A DNA stretch of 64,000 nt from Paucimonas sp. (GTDB taxonomy: Bacteria; Pseudomonadota; Gammaproteobacteria; Pseudomonadales; Pseudomonadaceae). The notes below the pieces were generated by a model. That model ran no database searches, was not told the origin of the DNA, and worked only from the letters and a program-made list of their open reading frames with translations. Within the stretch, counting starts at the first letter, position 1. The number at the start of each line of letters is the position of its first letter. The position numbers were made by a program, and so were the translations under genes. Positions 59,420 through 64,000 of this stretch are shown here, piece after piece. The DNA lies in the NCBI GenBank assembly GCA_031253995.1, contig JAIRVG010000003.1, forward strand, positions 43,638-107,637, given 5' to 3'.

Positions 59420-60394
59420 TTACAACGAGAGTATCTCAATAATACGGAGTAAATCTTCATTCATTTTTACATTATGTTTAATGGCGCTTTTGAAAGGAGT
59501 GAATCTTACTTCACTGCAGATGAGTCCTGCCATTTCACCCCTGCGACCTTGAAGTAGTGCTTCTACAGCTGCAATACCAAGTCTGCTCGCCAATACACGA
59601 TCCATACATGTTGGACTTCCACCACGCTGAATGTGACCTAAAATAGATAATCTAACATCGTAATGTGGGAAGTTTTCCTTGATTTTTTCCGAAACAACCA
59701 TACCGCCTTCCTTGTCACCTTCAGCAACAATAATGATACGGGAAGACTTATTTTTACGGGTTTTGTCAAGTCTTTTCATGATGGCATCATAGTCGACTTC
59801 AAACTCAGGAACCAGGACAGCTTCCGCACCGGTACTTATACCTGAACGAACTGCAATAAGACCAGAGTCACGGCCCATTACTTCGATCACAAAAAGGCGG
59901 TCATGAGATTCTGCTGTATCGCGGATTTTGTCTACGGCCTGAATTACTGTATTAATGGCTGTATCATAACCAATCGTAAAGTCTGTACCGGCCAAATCGT
60001 TGTCAATTGTGCCTGGAAGACCGATGATAGGAAAATCGAATTCTTCTATAAATTTGGATGCTCCGGTAAATGTACCATCGCCACCGATGACAACCATGGC
60101 ATCAATACCGTGGCTGCGTAAATTTTCATAAGCCTGCTTACGTCCTTCAATAGTTTTGAAAGCCTCGCTACGGGCAGTTTTTAGGATAGTACCACCACGT
60201 TGTATAATATTGGCTACGGATTTGGCATCCATAGGGATAATTTCACCATTAACAAGACCATCATAACCTCTGCGTACGCCAAAAACCTCAAGATTATTGT
60301 AGATCCCCGCTCTAACAACAGCGCGGATACCAGCATTCATTCCTGGAGCATCCCCTCCAGATGTCAAAACAGCAATTTTTTTAATGTTACTCAT
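59420..60394 (-). CDS. pfkA: 6-phosphofructokinase PfkA (ATP type)
   Basis: Phosphorylates fructose 6-phosphate to fructose 1,6-bisphosphate, a committed step of glycolysis. The 324-residue protein has the nucleotide motif LTSGGDAPGMNAGIRAV, GGDGTFTGASKF with Gly at the position that favours ATP over pyrophosphate, and the catalytic PGTIDNDLAGTD. The Arg/His effector motifs (GHIQRGGSPT) are conserved. It is separated from the neighbouring lipoprotein gene by a terminator. This housekeeping gene is typical of Bacteroidota chromosomes, not of mobile elements. Confidence 0.96.
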   Translation of the reverse strand: MSNIKKIAVLTSGGDAPGMNAGIRAVVRAGIYNNLEVFGVRRGYDGLVNGEIIPMDAKSVANIIQRGGTILKTARSEAFKTIEGRKQAYENLRSHGIDAMVVIGGDGTFTGASKFIEEFDFPIIGLPGTIDNDLAGTDFTIGYDTAINTVIQAVDKIRDTAESHDRLFVIEVMGRDSGLIAVRSGISTGAEAVLVPEFEVDYDAIMKRLDKTRKNKSSRIIIVAEGDKEGGMVVSEKIKENFPHYDVRLSILGHIQRGGSPTCMDRVLASRLGIAAVEALLQGRRGEMAGLICSEVRFTPFKSAIKHNVKMNEDLLRIIEILSL

Positions 60395-60587
60395 ACGTAC
60401 TCAAACTTAGCTATTTTTAAGCGTATATACAATTATATTTCCGTTATTAGAAATCGCGAATAACGCGATTGGGAATAAGCAATGGCTTTTTATAGTGCAA
60501 TTCATTTAAGCTTGCATGAAAGATAATGCAAATTTAATAATCGCCTTATCTGTCATTGTACCTGAACAGCTACTTACTGCAGGTGAA

Positions 60588-62294
60588 CTATTTCTTTGCC
60601 TTAAAAGCATCAATTCCGCTTTTCAAAAATGCTTTATATTGTTCAATATTTCTATTTGCTCCGGATTGAGGGACTAATACCTTACCTGAAGCGTCTACAA
60701 TGACATATAACGGTTGTGAATTGCTATTGAAAGTCGATGCTTGGAAATCACTATTTTTATTCCCAATAGTTTTGATTTTTTTGCCACTATATTTTGAAAC
60801 GAATTGTTCGTTTACAGGTAATTCTGTTTTATCATCGACAAACAATTCAGCCATAATAAATTCTTCTTTCAATAGTTTGGCAACTGCAGGGTCCGTCCAG
60901 ACATTTGCTTCCATCTCCCGGCAGTTTACACAGTTCCAGCCAGTAAAATCTATCAATACTGGTTTATTCAGCTCTTTTGCTGTTTCCAAGGCCTGATCGT
61001 AATCGTAGTATGGGTCAAATCCTTTTGGTGTACCGCGTTCGTGAAAAATCTCCGCGTATTTTTTGACTTTACCATCAGTATGAGCAGGAGCAGCTGCTAT
61101 TCCAGCCGACAGGTCAAAGTCCTGTGTTGCCGAAGGTGGCAAGAAGGCTGAAATAGATTTTAGGGGAGCCCCCCACAGTCCCGGTACCATATAGACAACG
61201 AAGGAAAATACAATGATAGCCAGGATGGTTCTTGGTACGGAGAGGAATTTTAATTCGCTATCATGTGAGAACTTGATCTTTCCAATAAGATATAAGCCCA
61301 TCATACTAAAAATTGCAATCCAAAGCGATAAGAATACTTCTCTATCCAACCAATTCCAGTGGTAAGCCAAATCTACATTTGACAGGAATTTCAGTGCAAG
61401 GGCAAGTTCTAAGAAACCAAGCACGACCTTTACCGAGTTTAGCCATCCGCCAGATTTTGGCAAAGATTTTAGCATCGACGGGAACATGGCAAATAAGCCG
61501 AAAGGGATCGCAAGTGCGACCGAAAAGCCGAGCATACCAACAGCAGGTCCTAAGCGTTCGCCTTTAGAAGCAGCTTCGACCAGTAAAGTTCCGATAATAG
61601 GCCCAGTACAGGAAAAGGATACCAATGAGAGGCTAAACGCCATAAAGAAAAGCCCTACCAGGCCTCCTTTATCTGATTTGGCATCCATTTTATTGACAAA
61701 TGAACTTGGTAATGTAATTTCAAAAGCACCAAAAAACGATGCGGCAAAAACAACTAATAATAGGAAGAATAGAAAATTAAAGACCCCATTTGTTGATAAT
61801 GCATTTAAAGCATCCGAACCGAAGGCAATCGTAATGATCATCCCTAAAGCGACATAAATCACGATAATGAAGAGACCATAGAGGAGAGCTTTACTAATTC
61901 CACTTGCCCGGCTTCCAGCCTGTTTTGTAAAATAACTTACTGTAAGAGGAAGCATTGGGAATATACAAGGCATCAGTAGCGCAGCAAAACCGCCGACTAA
62001 TCCGGCAATAAAAATGCTCCAAAGTGACTTTTTGCCAGCTTCTTGACTATCGGAAGAAAGCGCTGTTTTAGCTGGAGCTATTTTGCTGCTGTCCTGACTA
62101 ATTGTTGTGTCAGGGGAAGCGGTAAAATTTAGGTCCTCGGGTATTGCTTCAACAGTTGTTGAGGTGTCAGGTGAGGATTCAAATTGAAGTCCTTCCGTAC
62201 TTGTTAAGCTATCTTGTACAGATGCAAAAGTTGTTGTCGTTAAAGAAAGACTGAAAAAAGCAATGAATAGTAGGGTGAATATATTTTTTAACAT
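60588..62294 (-). CDS. dsbD: Thiol:disulfide interchange protein DsbD, beta and gamma domains only
   Basis: Carries reducing power from cytoplasmic thioredoxin to the periplasm. The 568-residue protein has a signal peptide (1-24), a short low-complexity linker, and eight or so membrane helices (about 90-395, IFAGLVGGFAALLMPCIFP, with the first channel cysteine, and SFSCTGPIIGTLLV with the second). A C-terminal thioredoxin-like domain with WNCVNCREMEANV follows. The usual N-terminal (alpha) domain is missing here and is encoded by the upstream gene at 62,381. The unit is therefore split, which is common in Bacteroidota. Confidence 0.9.
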   Translation of the reverse strand: MLKNIFTLLFIAFFSLSLTTTTFASVQDSLTSTEGLQFESSPDTSTTVEAIPEDLNFTASPDTTISQDSSKIAPAKTALSSDSQEAGKKSLWSIFIAGLVGGFAALLMPCIFPMLPLTVSYFTKQAGSRASGISKALLYGLFIIVIYVALGMIITIAFGSDALNALSTNGVFNFLFFLLLVVFAASFFGAFEITLPSSFVNKMDAKSDKGGLVGLFFMAFSLSLVSFSCTGPIIGTLLVEAASKGERLGPAVGMLGFSVALAIPFGLFAMFPSMLKSLPKSGGWLNSVKVVLGFLELALALKFLSNVDLAYHWNWLDREVFLSLWIAIFSMMGLYLIGKIKFSHDSELKFLSVPRTILAIIVFSFVVYMVPGLWGAPLKSISAFLPPSATQDFDLSAGIAAAPAHTDGKVKKYAEIFHERGTPKGFDPYYDYDQALETAKELNKPVLIDFTGWNCVNCREMEANVWTDPAVAKLLKEEFIMAELFVDDKTELPVNEQFVSKYSGKKIKTIGNKNSDFQASTFNSNSQPLYVIVDASGKVLVPQSGANRNIEQYKAFLKSGIDAFKAKK

Positions 62295-62331
62295 GCGTAT
62301 GTATTTCTGATGTTATTTTCAAAAATAAAAA

Positions 62332-62351
62332 AAGGCGATGAGAATCGCCTT
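62332..62351 (-). terminator. Terminator between nDsbD gene and dsbD
   Basis: An 8-bp stem AAGGCGAT/ATCGCCTT with a 4-base loop, followed on the minus strand by TTTTTATTTTTG. It lies between the two DsbD parts and may lower dsbD relative to the N-domain gene. Confidence 0.7.
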
Positions 62352-62380
62352 ATTTATTTATCCGTGTAGAATCATTTTTA

Positions 62381-62830
62381 CTATTTGATTGTCACAGCAA
62401 AAGCATATTCGTCAGGAGGAAGACATTGTGAGGCATCACATGCTTGCCATTCGACGGTACCTTTCACTATAGCTGTTCCTTTGTTTAAAGTCACTTTTTG
62501 TTGAAAAATCACTTCGTTTGTAAAATAACCGACATCCATTTTAAACACATCTTCGTGTTTTACTTTTGGCTTTGGCTCTGCAGTTTTTCCGACCAATGCA
62601 TAATCTGCAGCTTTAGCGAAACTGAATGAAGTCGGGATAGGTCCACCATCTTTCACATTTTGCGAATAAATGTGCCATCCATTTTGGATTGTAGCTTTCA
62701 CATAAACAATAGCTTCCTTGTTATTTAACTTTTTGCTGGCTACAGTCCATTTTACAGGTTTGTGAATCTGAGCGAATGCTCCTGTTACTGCAAAAATTAC
62801 TGCAGTCATTAACAATACTAATTTTTTCAT
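62381..62830 (-). CDS. Separate DsbD N-terminal (nDsbD) domain protein
   Basis: A 149-residue periplasmic protein. The signal peptide is MKKLVLLMTAVIFAVTGAFA. The rest is an immunoglobulin-like DsbD alpha domain, with IQNGWHIYSQNVKDGGP and the redox cysteine pair in EWQACDASQCLPPDEY. It would take electrons from the membrane part and pass them to periplasmic substrates. It lies directly upstream of dsbD but is separated by a terminator. Its own promoter should lie in the 363-base region upstream. Confidence 0.88.
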   Translation of the reverse strand: MKKLVLLMTAVIFAVTGAFAQIHKPVKWTVASKKLNNKEAIVYVKATIQNGWHIYSQNVKDGGPIPTSFSFAKAADYALVGKTAEPKPKVKHEDVFKMDVGYFTNEVIFQQKVTLNKGTAIVKGTVEWQACDASQCLPPDEYAFAVTIK

Positions 62831-63193
62831 CCGTTTAATTTATTTGTAAGTGTTTATGCTCATTGGTATAAATGAGCTTGTTTCACTCGGTTGTTTTCAT
62901 TCATGATGAATTGATCAGATTTACTTCGGGAGCCCACAAGCTCTGTTTTCGTCAAGCGTATGTTTTAAAATGGCATTCGCTATGATTTACGCCGTTTATG
63001 TATTCTCCTGTGTCTGAATAAATCACGATGTTTTCATCAGAATTTAATTTGCTGTTTCGATTTCCTTTACAATCATTGCAGTGTGTTATTGTTCTTTGAT
63101 ACTTCGGCTGAGTAAAGGTTTAATCGCCCTGAGGAACAAATTTAGAATAAAGGTTTGACAATTTTCCTTTAGAGCCTCCTTATTTTGTAAAGA
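62831..63193. other. Intergenic region between nDsbD gene and birA
   Basis: A 363-base AT-rich gap upstream of the nDsbD gene and downstream of birA. No gene, tRNA or strong hairpin is seen. It should carry the nDsbD promoter and the end of the birA transcript. Confidence 0.5.
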
Positions 63194-63964
63194 TTAGGTA
63201 ATAAGATGTGTAATTTCTTTGATGTCAAATTCCAGAAGGGTGTTTTCCACGAGAACGAGTAATTTTCCGTCCATAGAGACCTGTTGGATAATACCCATTT
63301 TCTTTGTCCCGGCAATTAAAAATGGTTTTTCTTTCCCTTTCCAAAACAAGAGTTCGTTATAGCGGTCTAGTTGATGTTGGGAGCCTTGTTTATCAAGTGT
63401 TTGGTATTCCTGTTGGATAAATTGGAACAATTCCTGTGCGAGCTCCTTGATGTTGTAATTCTGTCGGTCTGTTAGGCATGCAAGTGAGGTTATTGTTGTT
63501 GCTGTGTCAAAATTAATTTGATTAATATTTACACCGATGCCGATAATAGATGCTTCAATTTTACTGCCTTTTAATTTATTTTCTATTAAAATGCCGGTGA
63601 TTTTCTTTGAATTGACGTAAATATCATTCGGCCATTTTACCGTTACGGCTTCCGTAGTTTTGCTTTTTAGCCAATTGGCAGTTGCTATGGCGATGGTCGC
63701 TGAAAGTGCAAATTGTTGCGCTATCGGCACAAAATGAGGCTTTAAGAGAATGGAGGTCGTCAGGTTTTTTCCGGGTTCGCTGATCCAGGTACTCCCTCGT
63801 TGCCCCTTGCCTCGGAATTGTTCCTCTGCTAAAATGGCAGTCCCCTCTGCTAGTGGCTTGAAATTTGACAATAATTCTCTAAGATAATCGTTTGTAGAGG
63901 CGACTTTGTCAAGATATATTGTATTTTGACCGATGATAAGTCCCGAAATATTGTTATTTTGCAA
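63194..63964 (-). CDS. birA: Biotin--[acetyl-CoA-carboxylase] ligase
   Basis: Attaches biotin to the biotin carboxyl carrier protein of acetyl-CoA carboxylase. The 256-residue protein is the group I type without an N-terminal helix-turn-helix, so it should not repress biotin genes. The core motif reads RGKGQRGSTWISEPGKNL, the ATP/biotin motif KWPNDIYVNSKKITGILIE is intact, and a small C-terminal SH3-like domain covers about residues 205-256. Upstream of 63,964 only 36 bases remain in the window. Confidence 0.95.
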   Translation of the reverse strand: MQNNNISGLIIGQNTIYLDKVASTNDYLRELLSNFKPLAEGTAILAEEQFRGKGQRGSTWISEPGKNLTTSILLKPHFVPIAQQFALSATIAIATANWLKSKTTEAVTVKWPNDIYVNSKKITGILIENKLKGSKIEASIIGIGVNINQINFDTATTITSLACLTDRQNYNIKELAQELFQFIQQEYQTLDKQGSQHQLDRYNELLFWKGKEKPFLIAGTKKMGIIQQVSMDGKLLVLVENTLLEFDIKEITHLIT

Positions 63965-64000
63965 ACTGAAAGTATTAAATAAATATTAAGTCAAAACTAT

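Overview
This window joins two unrelated bacterial genomes. Positions 1 to about 53,400 are GC-rich (clearly above 60% by eye) and carry Pseudomonas housekeeping genes in Pseudomonas-like order. Positions from about 53,410 to 64,000 are AT-rich (around 40% GC by eye) and carry Bacteroidota genes, most like Sphingobacterium/Pedobacter. The switch falls inside one tRNA-Gly gene (53,375-53,450). Its 3' part matches the Pseudomonas tRNA-Gly 260 bases away, while its 5' part and promoter are Bacteroidota-like. The acceptor stem of this hybrid has two mismatched pairs. An assembly chimera joined over a short conserved tRNA stretch is the best explanation, so the two parts should be read separately.

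Pseudomonas part, left to right. leuD (cut by the window edge) and leuC run leftward, divergent from a LysR regulator. A four-PAS GGDEF-EAL c-di-GMP protein follows. ibpA has a sigma-32 promoter and a ROSE-type RNA thermometer, and dusC lies upstream of it. A GNAT/thioesterase pair, an alpha/beta hydrolase and a TetR regulator come next, then a tRNA Glu-Ala-Glu-Ala operon and gltX. An EmrA/EmrB-type efflux pair runs rightward, followed by LexA-boxed uvrB, an aromatic aminotransferase and tRNA-Asn. Next come a DUF1285 gene, a DUF4823 lipoprotein, moaA, a second TetR and the sRNA rgsA.

The core of the window is one long leftward cluster. It reads yceD-rpmF-plsX-fabD-fabG-acpP-fabF-pabC-mltG-tmk-holB-tatD and couples fatty-acid synthesis to phospholipid, folate, peptidoglycan and DNA replication genes. 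The pilZ gene expected between holB and tatD is absent. Then come maf (rightward), sppA, a HAD phosphatase and rluC (leftward), and rne (rightward) with a leader of about 670 nt. A tight leftward cell-envelope operon follows: comEC, exbB, exbD, lpxK, ycaR, kdsB, a low-molecular-weight phosphatase and murB. The part ends with a DUF2062 gene, yadGH, a GST, fadE, a small conserved gene and a tRNA Gly-Glu-(Gly) operon. REP/REPIN inverted repeats and a second 'CAAGCTGCAAG' repeat family sit between genes next to terminators.

Bacteroidota part: an FAD-dependent oxidoreductase, a LemA / TPM / TPM cluster, a DUF4369-thioredoxin protein, a small lipoprotein, pfkA, a DsbD whose N-terminal domain is a separate gene, and birA.

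I found no CRISPR array, prophage, transposase or integrase. No new multi-gene system is convincingly visible. The most informative observations are the chimeric junction, the pilZ loss, the ibpA thermometer control region, the long rne leader with tandem-repeat RNase E arm, and the split DsbD.
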